A DNA stretch of 64,000 nt from Alphaproteobacteria bacterium (lineage in GTDB: Bacteria; Pseudomonadota; Alphaproteobacteria; DSM-16000; Inquilinaceae). The notes beneath the pieces were generated by a model. That model searched no databases. It was not told where the DNA came from and was given only the letters and a program-made list of their open reading frames with translations. A program made the translations under genes and the position numbers. Where the stretch lies: the NCBI GenBank assembly GCA_028277405.1, contig JANQGH010000022.1, positions 1 to 64,000 on the forward strand, written 5' to 3'. The first letter of the stretch is position 1, and every line of letters starts with the position of its first letter. Below, in pieces: positions 21,570 to 29,158 of the stretch.

Positions 21570-22846
21570 GCAACGTCGTGGTCGTCGGCTCGCAATGGGG
21601 TGACGAGGGCAAGGGCAAGGTCGTGGACTGGCTGTCCAATCGCGCCGACGTGGTGGTACGCTTTCAGGGCGGCCACAATGCCGGACATACGCTCGTCATC
21701 GGCAACAAGGTCTTCAAGCTCAGCCTGCTGCCGTCGGGGGTCGTTCGGCCCGGCAAACTGTCGGTCATCGGCAATGGCGTCGTGGTCGATCCCTGGGCGC
21801 TGATCGACGAGATCGAAGCGATTCGAAGCCAGGGCGTGGAGATCACGCCCGAGACCCTGTTGATTGCGGAGAACGTGCCGCTGATCCTGCCGGTGCACGG
21901 CGCCGTCGACCGGGCGCGCGAGGCCAAACGGCTGGGGACGACGGGGCGCGGCATCGGGCCGGCCTATGGCGACAAGATCGCGCGGCGCGCCATCCGCCTG
22001 TGCGACCTGAACGAGCCGGACGTGCTGTCGCGCAAGGTCGATGCCCTGCTGGCCCATCACAATGCCTTGCTGCGCGGCTTGGACGCCGAGGAGATTGATC
22101 GGGACTGGCTGTTGCAGCAGATTTCGGACGTGGCGCCGAAGATCATGCCTTTTGCTGGCGTGGCGTGGCAGCGGCTTGACGCGCTGAGGAACCAGGGCAA
22201 GCGCATTCTGTTCGAAGGCGCCCAGGGGGCCATGCTGGACGTCGATCACGGCACCTATCCCTACGTTACGTCATCCAATACGGTCGCCGGCAACGCGGCA
22301 GCCGGCAGTGGCCTTGGTCCGGGCTCGATCGGCTACGTACTCGGCATCACCAAGGCCTACACGACCCGTGTTGGCGCCGGTCCTTTCCCGACGGAACAGG
22401 ATAACGATATCGGCGAACAGCTCGGCGAGCGGGGGCGTGAATTTGGCACCGTCACCGGCCGTCGGCGGCGTTGCGGCTGGTTCGATGCGGTCATGGTGCG
22501 CCAGGCGATCAAGACCGGCGGCATCACGGGCATCGCGCTGACCAAGCTGGATGTGCTGGACGGTTTCGAATCGTTGGATGTCTGCGTCGGCTACGAACTT
22601 GACGGCCAGCCGGTCGACCATTTGCCGGCCGGGGAGGGCGCCCAGGCGCGCATCAAGCCCGTCTATGAAACGCTGGATGGGTGGTCGGACAGTACGATGG
22701 GCGCGCGCAGCTGGGCGGAATTGCCGGCGACGGCGATCAAGTACATTCGCCGTATCGAGGAGCTGATCGAAGCGCCGGTGGCGCTGCTGTCGACCAGCCC
22801 GGAGCGCGAGGATACCATCCTCGTAACGGACCCGTTCGCGGGTTAG
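21566..22846 (+). CDS. purA: Adenylosuccinate synthetase PurA
   Basis: PurA joins IMP and aspartate with GTP in AMP synthesis. The 426-residue protein starts [18 protein letters not shown], the family's GTP-binding amino terminus, and continues with [29 protein letters not shown] and [20 protein letters not shown]. Start overlaps the hisZ stop, so the two are translationally coupled. The gene converges on the OmpA-like gene that follows, with 52 bases between the stops. Confidence 0.97.
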   Translation: MSNVVVVGSQWGDEGKGKVVDWLSNRADVVVRFQGGHNAGHTLVIGNKVFKLSLLPSGVVRPGKLSVIGNGVVVDPWALIDEIEAIRSQGVEITPETLLIAENVPLILPVHGAVDRAREAKRLGTTGRGIGPAYGDKIARRAIRLCDLNEPDVLSRKVDALLAHHNALLRGLDAEEIDRDWLLQQISDVAPKIMPFAGVAWQRLDALRNQGKRILFEGAQGAMLDVDHGTYPYVTSSNTVAGNAAAGSGLGPGSIGYVLGITKAYTTRVGAGPFPTEQDNDIGEQLGERGREFGTVTGRRRRCGWFDAVMVRQAIKTGGITGIALTKLDVLDGFESLDVCVGYELDGQPVDHLPAGEGAQARIKPVYETLDGWSDSTMGARSWAELPATAIKYIRRIEELIEAPVALLSTSPEREDTILVTDPFAG

Positions 22847-22898
22847 CGCATCTGGGCTACGTCGGCTGCGGTCAACGGTTCCGTCGAACCGTCGCGGA

Positions 22899-23447
22899 TT
22901 AACTTAAGAAGATTTCGATCAGCCGCTGCTGGGGTTCCGGCACCGGTTCCGGTGCGGATATCTCGAGGCTGTCGCCGCCGAACGACCGGATCACGATTTC
23001 CTCCGGTGCGATGCCGCGAGCGATCAGCCCATCGGTGGCGGCATTGGCGCGCTGTTCGGAAAGGCCCAGATTGTACCCTTGCGCGCCTGCCAGATCCGCA
23101 TATCCGCCCAAGATGAGCGAGGCGGACCCGGTGCCGTCGGCCGCCATGACCACATCATCCAGAACCTGATTGGCCTCCGGCGTCAGGGCCGCACTGTCCC
23201 AATCAAAAAAGATCGTGAAGCTGGTCTGGGTGATCGGTTCCAACGTCGCGTCGGATCCCGAGACCACTGCCATCGCGAGATCAGTGGTCTCCGCGCCGGC
23301 ATCGAGGCCCGCAAACGAAAACGCGACCTCCTGCACCCAGCTGACATCACCGGCGTCGTCAAGATACCACGGGTCCATCTGCGCCATCGTGGGGGAGGCC
23401 ACGGACACCAGTAGGGTCGACACAAACGCCAAGGAACCGAGGCGCAT
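22899..23447 (-). CDS. OmpA-family protein with a nearly absent barrel domain
   Basis: A 182-residue secreted protein: signal peptide (MRLGSLAFVSTLLVSVAS, cleavage near TMAQ), a short segment starting MDPWYLDDAGDVSWVQEVA, then an OmpA C-terminal domain (FTIFFDWDSAALTPEANQVL, LGGYADLAGAQGYNLGLSEQ). The upstream frame to 23594 is open but the signal peptide fixes ATG 23447. It resembles its neighbour at 23665-24720 through the mature N terminus and C-terminal domain, but about 150 residues of beta-barrel are missing. It is probably a shortened duplicate. Without a barrel it may be periplasmic. Confidence 0.8.
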   Translation of the reverse strand: MRLGSLAFVSTLLVSVASPTMAQMDPWYLDDAGDVSWVQEVAFSFAGLDAGAETTDLAMAVVSGSDATLEPITQTSFTIFFDWDSAALTPEANQVLDDVVMAADGTGSASLILGGYADLAGAQGYNLGLSEQRANAATDGLIARGIAPEEIVIRSFGGDSLEISAPEPVPEPQQRLIEIFLS

Positions 23448-23664
23448 ACTAAGCTCCGCAAGACTAGCTCGTGGCCGCAAACTAGCGCCCGGGCCGCGGC
23501 ATCTCAAGAAGCGGCCCGTACTCAGTTGTTGCTTTTCTGCAAGGTGCGGCATTCCTGCAACAGGTAGGCGCCTGTTCCAAGCCTCTGTCGCCACGGTCCC
23601 ATCACCGACAAGCGGGCCTCAAGCGAGTTTCGAAGGCAAACCGGGACGAAACAGCCCAACGGGC

Positions 23665-24720
23665 TCAGATCAGGAAGATCTCGACGCGGCGATTTTGGGG
23701 CTCGCGAACGCCGTCGGGCGTCGGCACCAGCGGGTTCTCTTCACCGAAGGCGCGGATCACGATCTCGTCCGGCGCTATGCCGCGCGCGATCAGGCCGTTG
23801 GCAACCGAGTTGGCACGCCGCTCCGACAGGCCCAAATTGTACTGGGCCGATCCAGAAAGGTCGGTGTAGCCGTCCAACCGGACCGAGGCGTAGCCTGACT
23901 GGTTGGCCACCACGACGACATCGTCCAGCACCAGGTTGGCCTCGGGTGTCAGATCCGCGCGGTCCCAATCGAAGAAGACGATGAACGCCGTCTCGGCCAC
24001 AGGCGCCACGACAACCGGCGCGGGCGGCGGCGCTGGTGGCGGCACGAACGTGTACCGCAAGCCGGCCATCACCGTGTGGTTGGCATAATCGTCGCGGTAA
24101 AACCCTGTTTCGCCGCCGTCCTGCGCCACCTGGGCATCTACGTCAAAGCCACGCAGGTACCGATAGTCGACAATCGCACTGAGGTTCGGCGAGAACTCAT
24201 AGGCCAGTCCGGCGATACCTTGTGCAGCGAACACGGTGTCGTCGCCGCTCAAAGACGTACCTTCCAGATTGCCGTCGAAGTCGACGATCACTGCGCCGAC
24301 GCCGACACCGACATAGGGGGTCAGAGACGTCCCAGTTGAAATGTCGTAAAGCCCGTTCAGCATGAACGCCCAGGACGAGACATCGCCATCGTACGCCGGA
24401 GAGCCCACCGACTCGCCATCAATGTTGATGGTGTCAAAATCGTTTTGGCGGTAGGCGACCTCGCCGTCGACGCGAAAGCCGTTTCCGAACGCGTAGCCGA
24501 CGCGCCCTGACACGGCAAAACCGGTATCATACTCGGTTGAGAAGACTTCGTCAGGATCTCCGGGATCCTCGATCGCGAAGTCCATGTCCTCCATCCAGTT
24601 GACGCCGCCCGCACCCTCGACGTACCAGCCTTCTGGCTGTTGCGCCAACGCGGTCGCCATCGGTCCCAGGGTCAGTCCCAAGGCCGCCGCCGAGGCAAAG
24701 AGCAGCACCGATGTTCGCAT
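23665..24720 (-). CDS. OmpA-like outer membrane beta-barrel protein
   Basis: A 351-residue outer membrane protein: signal peptide ending ALAQQ, an eight-strand OmpA-like barrel starting GWYVEGAGGVNWMEDMDFAI and running to LRYTFVPP, a proline/valine hinge, then an OmpA peptidoglycan-binding domain (VFFDWDRADLTPEANLVLDD, DGYTDLSGSAQYNLGLSERR). The barrel strands show alternating aromatic and polar residues (RVGYAFGNGFRVDGEVAYRQ). It should tether the outer membrane to the wall. Same strand as the shortened paralogue 217 bases downstream. Confidence 0.88.
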   Translation of the reverse strand: MRTSVLLFASAAALGLTLGPMATALAQQPEGWYVEGAGGVNWMEDMDFAIEDPGDPDEVFSTEYDTGFAVSGRVGYAFGNGFRVDGEVAYRQNDFDTINIDGESVGSPAYDGDVSSWAFMLNGLYDISTGTSLTPYVGVGVGAVIVDFDGNLEGTSLSGDDTVFAAQGIAGLAYEFSPNLSAIVDYRYLRGFDVDAQVAQDGGETGFYRDDYANHTVMAGLRYTFVPPPAPPPAPVVVAPVAETAFIVFFDWDRADLTPEANLVLDDVVVVANQSGYASVRLDGYTDLSGSAQYNLGLSERRANSVANGLIARGIAPDEIVIRAFGEENPLVPTPDGVREPQNRRVEIFLI

Positions 24721-24894
24721 CTATCTCGTACTCCTTCGGGCCAGACAGCCGAAACCTCAGTGACCTGGCCCTTTGGGCGCACAGTAACCTGGAACCTTCA
24801 GAGTTGCCAGGAAACTGTTGCGAACCCGATTCTTTTGCCGGTTCGGGCCCCACCATTGCAGGTTTCGGCCCGGAACCGTCGCATCAACGGCTGA

Positions 24895-25788
24895 TCAGGC
24901 GTCTGCCGTGGCCAGCCTTTCCTGAATTGCCGCGTTGCGAATCGCCTTTTGCAGCTTTTCGAACGCCCGCACCTCGATCTGCCGCACACGCTCGCGGCTG
25001 ATGTTGTAGTGCTGGCTCAACTCCTCCAGGGTGGTCGGATTGTCGCGCAGCCGGCGTTCAGTCAGGATATGCCGCTCGCGATCATTCAGACCCTTCATCG
25101 CGTCCCGCAGCAATGCGCGGCGCTTGGTCAGCTCTTCCTGATCGGCCAGCCGGATTTCCTGGCTTTCGGCGTCATCGACCAGCCAGTCCTGCCATTCACC
25201 CTCTGAATCGGCGCGCAACGGCGCGTTCAGGGAATGGTCGGGGCTGGCCAGGCGCCGGTTCATGTTGATGACGTCCTGCTCCGGCACATCCAGGCGGGTG
25301 GCGATTTCGGTGACGGTTTCGGGCTGCAGATCGCCCTCGTCGATGGCCTGCAACTGGCCCTTCAGCTTGCGCAGGTTGAAGAACAGCTTCTTCTGCGCCG
25401 CCGTCGTGCCCATTTTGACCAGCGACCAGCTGTGCAGGATGTATTCCTGGATCGCGGCGCGGATCCACCACATCGCATAGGTGGCCAGCCGAAAGCCGCG
25501 CTCCGGATCGAAGCGCTTGACCGCCTGCATCATGCCGACATTGCCTTCGGAGATCAGCTCCGACACCGGCAGGCCATAGCCGCGATAGCCCATGGCGATT
25601 TTCGCCACCAGACGAAGGTGGCTGGTTACGAGCTGATGGGCGGAATCGGTGTCTTCATGTTCACGCCAGGCCTTCGCCAGCATGTATTCCTGCTGCGGCT
25701 CCAGCATGGGGAAGGTACGGATTTCTTGAAGATAACGCGTCAGGTTGCTCTCAGAGCCAACCACGGGAACGCTGGGTGTGGATGCCAT
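24895..25788 (-). CDS. rpoH: Heat-shock sigma factor RpoH (sigma-32)
   Basis: RpoH directs RNA polymerase to heat-shock promoters. The 297-residue protein has sigma region 2 (LVTSHLRLVAKIAMGYRGYG, DPERGFRLATYAMWWIRAAI), the RpoH box KKLFFNLRKLKGQLQ that separates it from sigma-70, and region 4 (LEELSQHYNISRERVRQIEV). Several alphaproteobacteria have two RpoH copies; only one is seen here. FtsH, encoded 12 kb away, normally degrades this factor. A sigma-70-type promoter lies upstream on the minus strand. Confidence 0.95.
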   Translation of the reverse strand: MASTPSVPVVGSESNLTRYLQEIRTFPMLEPQQEYMLAKAWREHEDTDSAHQLVTSHLRLVAKIAMGYRGYGLPVSELISEGNVGMMQAVKRFDPERGFRLATYAMWWIRAAIQEYILHSWSLVKMGTTAAQKKLFFNLRKLKGQLQAIDEGDLQPETVTEIATRLDVPEQDVINMNRRLASPDHSLNAPLRADSEGEWQDWLVDDAESQEIRLADQEELTKRRALLRDAMKGLNDRERHILTERRLRDNPTTLEELSQHYNISRERVRQIEVRAFEKLQKAIRNAAIQERLATADA

Positions 25789-25896
25789 ATCGGGGATCCT
25801 TCAGTTCCGAATGTCTCGACGGGCCCCGCTCATGCGGCAGCCCCGGACGGTTTGAAGCTATGCCGTCAGGCCATCAACCTCAGTGACCGTTTACAC

Positions 25897-25926
25897 AGTA
25901 TAGCGCTTTTCTGGCGCGCCTGCCAA
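25897..25926 (-). promoter_or_regulatory. Probable sigma-70 promoter of rpoH
   Basis: Read on the minus strand, TTGGCA (25926-25921) and TATACT (25902-25897) are separated by 18 bases and lie about 110 bases upstream of the rpoH ATG, just beyond the stop of the pseudouridine synthase gene. The boxes match the housekeeping consensus well. Confidence 0.5.
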
Positions 25927-25927
25927 A

Positions 25928-26902
25928 TTACTGGATTAATTCCAATTTCGTGACCAAAGCTTTCATATCATTAGGAATGTCGACCTCGAATCTCATGCGT
26001 TGTTGCGTGCTCGGGTGGATGAAGGAGAGGATCTTGGCGTGCAGCGCCTGGCGTTCCAGCGTCAGAGTCTCAGCACCCGCCCGCTTGTTTGTACGACCAT
26101 AGAGCGGGTCGCCGATCACCGGATGTCCAATCGATGCCAGATGAACCCGAATCTGATGGGTTCGCCCGGTTTGTAGGCGGCATTCCAACAGGCTGGCGCA
26201 CCTACTAAAAGTGGTAATTGTCTGGTAGTTTGTCAAGGCGGAGCGGCCGCCAGCGACGGCGGCCATTTTTTTGCGATTGCGCGGGCTGCGGCCGATCGGC
26301 GCATCGATGCTTCCTTGCCGTGGCCACGGCACGCCATGGGCCAGTGCCCAATAGGTCCGCGTCAGGCTGCGATCGAGGAACTGAGCCTTCAGTGCCACAT
26401 GCGCCGCATCGGTCTTGGCCACCACCATCAGGCCGCTGGTGTCCTTGTCCAGGCGGTGAACGATGCCCGGCCGGGCGACACCGCCGATGCCCGACAGGCT
26501 GGCGCCGCAATGGGCCAACAGGGCGTTGACCAAGGTTCCGTCGCGGTTGCCGGGCGCGGGATGGACCACCAGCCCCGCCGGCTTGTTGACCACCAGCAGC
26601 CAGTCATCTTCATAGACGATGTCCAGCGGGATGGCTTGGGGCTCGGCCTTGGCCGGCGCGGCCGGGGGCACCGCGACCGTCAGGCTTTGGCCGGGTTTGA
26701 CCCGCGCCGACGGGTCCCGTACCGTGCCGCCGTCGATCGTCGCCCGGCCGTCCTCGATCAGGGCCTTCAGGCGCGATCGCGTCAAGTCGGGCAGGGCGTC
26801 AGCCAGCACCTTGTCCAAACGACCCGTGGTCTCGGCGGTGGCCGAGAGAACCCGATCAGCGCTGGCGCCAACCGTACCCGTCCCGTTTTCGAGGTCACCC
26901 AT
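25928..26902 (-). CDS. RluA/RluD-family rRNA pseudouridine synthase
   Basis: A 324-residue pseudouridine synthase with an N-terminal S4 RNA-binding domain (GRLDKVLADALPDLTRSRLK) and the RluA catalytic core. The catalytic aspartate is in GIVHRLDKDTSGLMVVAK, with QTGRTHQIRVHLASIGHPVI following. By length and S4 domain it is closest to RluD, which modifies helix 69 of 23S rRNA, but RluA-family members differ in target, so no symbol is given. Its ATG shares a base with the start codon of the divergent small gene at 26902. rpoH follows downstream. Confidence 0.92.
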   Translation of the reverse strand: MGDLENGTGTVGASADRVLSATAETTGRLDKVLADALPDLTRSRLKALIEDGRATIDGGTVRDPSARVKPGQSLTVAVPPAAPAKAEPQAIPLDIVYEDDWLLVVNKPAGLVVHPAPGNRDGTLVNALLAHCGASLSGIGGVARPGIVHRLDKDTSGLMVVAKTDAAHVALKAQFLDRSLTRTYWALAHGVPWPRQGSIDAPIGRSPRNRKKMAAVAGGRSALTNYQTITTFSRCASLLECRLQTGRTHQIRVHLASIGHPVIGDPLYGRTNKRAGAETLTLERQALHAKILSFIHPSTQQRMRFEVDIPNDMKALVTKLELIQ

Positions 26903-27189
26903 TGCGCGCCCTGAAATTCGTCGTCATCGCCATGGGCGTCTTGCTGGTTGCCGGTTTCGTCGTGCTCGTCTTCGGCGTTGTGCAACTGCTGGGGCCTGGA
27001 CCCGACGCGGGGCAACCGCTGGTCGACGTGCCGCTGGCCAGCCTGGATCTGGACCCATCTTCCCGAATCGTCTCGCTCACCGCCTTGGACGGCAGGCTGA
27101 TCCTGTTGTTGGAAACGGCGGCGGGCGAACAAAGGCTGCTCACGGTCGACCCCGATCGGCTCTTGGGCGATGGCGACGCGGATAGATAG
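26902..27189 (+). CDS. Small single-span membrane protein
   Basis: A 95-residue protein with one N-terminal membrane helix (LKFVVIAMGVLLVAGFVVLV) and a roughly 55-residue tail of beta-strand character (RIVSLTALDGRLILLLETAA). It starts with TTG at 26902, preceded by GAGG at suitable distance. I do not recognise the family with confidence; similar short proteins sit opposite rluD-type genes in other alphaproteobacteria as far as I recall. No function is proposed. The start codon abuts the divergent pseudouridine synthase start. Confidence 0.7.
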   Translation: MRALKFVVIAMGVLLVAGFVVLVFGVVQLLGPGPDAGQPLVDVPLASLDLDPSSRIVSLTALDGRLILLLETAAGEQRLLTVDPDRLLGDGDADR

Positions 27190-27246
27190 GGGTATGGCTA
27201 CACGCTTGCCAAGGGGCCGCACTGTCAATCCGGCACGGTCGGCACC

Positions 27247-28314
27247 ATGAACTTCTCCAGCGACAATGTGCGCGGCGTGGCAGCGCCTATTCTGAATGCG
27301 TTGGCCGAAGGCATGGCCGGCGCGGCCCCGGCCTACGGCGCCGACCCGGTGACCGGCGCGCTGGAGCCTTTGTTCGCCGACCTTTTCGGCTGCCCGGTCG
27401 CGGTCCTGCCCGTGGTCACCGGCGGTGCGGCAAACGGGCTCGCCCTGTCGGCCCTGTCGCCGCCCTATGGCGGTATCTTCTGCCATGAAGAGGCACACAT
27501 CGCCGTGGACGAATGCGGCGCGCCGGAGTTCTTCACGGCCGGCGCCAAGCTGATCCTGCTGCCCGGTGCTGGCGGCAAGATCGATCCGGCGGCGTTTGAG
27601 GCCGCGATCGAACGGACCGGCCATCGCGGCCTGCACGGGGTCAAGCCGGCGGCCTTGAGCCTGACCCAGCTCACCGAATACGGCACCGCCTATTCGGCGG
27701 CCGAGATCGGCGCGCTCACCGCCATAGCGAAGAGCCACGGCATGGCGGTGCACATGGACGGCGCGCGCTTCGCCAATGCGGTCGCCGGCCTGGCCGCCGA
27801 TCCCGCCGACCTGACCTGGCGCGCCGGTGTTGACATGCTCAGCTTCGGCGCGACCAAGAATGGCTGCCTCATGGCCGAGGCTGTGATCGCTTTTAAGCCG
27901 ACGGATGCGGTGCGGCGCGACCTGGCCTATCGGCGCAAACGGGCCGGCCAACTGGTATCCAAGCACCGGTTTCTGGCCCTGCAACTGCGCGCCTATCTGA
28001 CCGACGGCCTGTGGCTTGACCTGGCACGCCACGCCAACCGCCAGGCCGCCCGACTGGCCGAGGGCCTGTCACGCCTGCCGGGCATCGATCTGCTCTATCC
28101 GGTCAACGGCAACGAAATCTTCATCGACATGGCGCCGGGCCTTGCCGAGACGCTCGCCGAAAAGGGTATCGGCATGAATCACTGGCCAGATGGGTGCTGC
28201 CGCCTGGTCACCGCCTTCGATACCGACCCGGCGGACGTCGACCGCGCGCTCGCGCTCGCGAAAGAGGCCGCGCAAGCCATCGCGGGCCTTGCATCCGGGC
28301 CTTGCCTAGACTAA
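27247..28314 (+). CDS. Low-specificity threonine aldolase-type PLP enzyme
   Basis: A 355-residue fold-type I pyridoxal phosphate enzyme of the beta-eliminating lyase/threonine aldolase family, which cleaves threonine or allo-threonine to glycine and acetaldehyde. It starts MNFSSDNVRGVAAPIL, has a TGGAANGLAL cofactor-phosphate region, HMDGARFANAV with the cofactor-ring aspartate, and the Schiff-base lysine in SFGATKNGCLMAEA. Some family members act on phenylserine or other beta-hydroxy amino acids. It lies 57 bases after the small membrane protein gene and just before tRNA-Glu. Confidence 0.88.
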   Translation: MNFSSDNVRGVAAPILNALAEGMAGAAPAYGADPVTGALEPLFADLFGCPVAVLPVVTGGAANGLALSALSPPYGGIFCHEEAHIAVDECGAPEFFTAGAKLILLPGAGGKIDPAAFEAAIERTGHRGLHGVKPAALSLTQLTEYGTAYSAAEIGALTAIAKSHGMAVHMDGARFANAVAGLAADPADLTWRAGVDMLSFGATKNGCLMAEAVIAFKPTDAVRRDLAYRRKRAGQLVSKHRFLALQLRAYLTDGLWLDLARHANRQAARLAEGLSRLPGIDLLYPVNGNEIFIDMAPGLAETLAEKGIGMNHWPDGCCRLVTAFDTDPADVDRALALAKEAAQAIAGLASGPCLD

Positions 28315-28364
28315 GTCATCGGATCTGGCCTCGGTGCCACCTATGGCGCGCCGCGCATTCCAGC

Positions 28365-28440
28365 GTCCCCTTCGTCTAGAGGCCTAGGACACCGCCCTCT
28401 CACGGCGGCAACAGGGGTTCGAATCCCCTAGGGGACGCCA
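28365..28440 (+). tRNA. tRNA-Glu (anticodon CUC)
   Basis: A complete 76-base cloverleaf. The acceptor stem GTCCCCT (28365-28371) pairs with AGGGGAC (28430-28436), the anticodon stem CCGCC/GGCGG encloses loop CTCTCAC with anticodon CTC, the T arm is AGGGG-TTCGAAT-CCCCT, and the 3' CCA is encoded (28438-28440). The DNA beyond it changes to lower GC content and accessory genes. Confidence 0.96.
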
Positions 28441-28470
28441 ATCTTTTCAACAGCTTACCGATCGGATCCT

Positions 28471-28632
28471 TTAGCGTAGTGGTTCATTTGAACCATAAAA
28501 ATCAAGGGCCGCGACGGCCGGTGCCAGATAGTCCGGGTCAAGCTTGCGATGGACCTTGCGCAACGTCGCCTCGTCAGTGGCCTGCATGTCTGCCAGGTCG
28601 TGAACTGTGCAGAAGCGCGCTGGCTTAGCCAT
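28471..28632 (-). pseudogene. Short open frame, possible gene remnant beside tRNA-Glu
   Basis: A 53-codon frame from ATG 28632 to a stop at 28471 encodes a protein containing LADMQATDEATLRKVHRKLD and ending FYGSNEPLR. Reading further upstream in a different frame gives protein-like sequence (AQGRVWEARCDTWEKLAFEW), as if one gene had been broken by a frameshift. The location directly behind a tRNA, pointing back to it, is where integrase genes often sit, and the tail has a faint resemblance to integrase C termini; no catalytic residues are seen. It could equally be chance. Confidence 0.25.
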
Positions 28633-29084
28633 TCAAAGGCAAGCTTTTCCCACGTGTCACATCTGGCCTCCCAAACCCTGCCTTGCGCCGTCAGGCGATG
28701 AACCTGCTCCTGCGCATCGTTCGTCTCCTCTCAATTGACGGACTCCCCTTTTGCCTGAGGGATCAAACGGGGCGCAGGCCAATCGATATCAAGACACTGA
28801 TCGGAGCATCACCTCAGCTACATCCAGCCCGCCTGCCGGCTTTTAGAAAAACAAAAATTATGTTATGCTATTTAATAGATCCTGGCATGGGTGGCGCTTC
28901 GCCGTCTGAAGGCACCCCAGCCTGGCGTTGAACAGCTGCGTTGATCACTGGCGCAACACCAACCGTGCAACTGCACACCTTTCAGTGGTTGTGTTTGCCG
29001 GGACCGCGAGCGAAGGCGAGGGTTTGGCCTGGCCTCGCTATCTCGGCTCTGACGTCTTCACGCTCGAAGTGCAAAACCTTCGAC

Positions 29085-29140
29085 GGCCAGTTTTACTCCG
29101 GCTTTTGGGCCAGCCATTTTGGCCAGCTTTTTTTGGCCAG
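29085..29140 (+). repeat. Four short GGCCAG repeats before the tyrosinase gene
   Basis: GGCCAG recurs at 29085, 29108, 29121 and 29135, three copies embedded in TTTTGG(G)CCAGC with T-runs between. Spacings are 23, 13 and 14 bases. The array ends 19 bases before the start codon, so it lies in the mRNA leader if transcription begins upstream. Confidence 0.5.
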
Positions 29141-29158
29141 CTCTTTGGGAGGAGCGAG

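Larger units (their letters stand above)
28441..29158. other. AT-richer spacer between tRNA-Glu and tyrosinase
   Basis: This 718-base stretch lacks a convincing intact gene. It contains a short minus-strand open frame next to the tRNA (28471-28632), an AT-rich patch at 28841-28880 that could hold the tyrosinase promoter, and short GGCCAG repeats just before the tyrosinase ribosome site. A plus-strand frame (28683-28931) and an in-frame upstream extension of the tyrosinase (from 28928) are open but their translations look unlike proteins. Confidence 0.6.

Noticed and set aside
22847-22898. Bidirectional terminator between purA and the OmpA-like gene
   Set aside because: GGTTC/GAACC gives only a five-pair stem without a T-run on either side.
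24800-24894. Terminator downstream of rpoH
   Set aside because: GGTTC-C-GGGC pairs with GCCC-GAACC but contains a bulge, has an 18-base loop and is not followed by T residues.
28683-28931. Plus-strand 82-codon open frame after the tRNA
   Set aside because: No ribosome site and no motif, and it overlaps the possible minus-strand remnant; codon use looks random.
29085-29140. CRISPR-like array
   Set aside because: The repeat unit is only six to eleven bases, spacing is irregular, and no cas genes are in the window.
28928-29158. N-terminal extension of the tyrosinase
   Set aside because: It has no ribosome site, and its last part encodes the GGCCAG repeat. The ATG at 29159 has a strong site and gives a normal family start.
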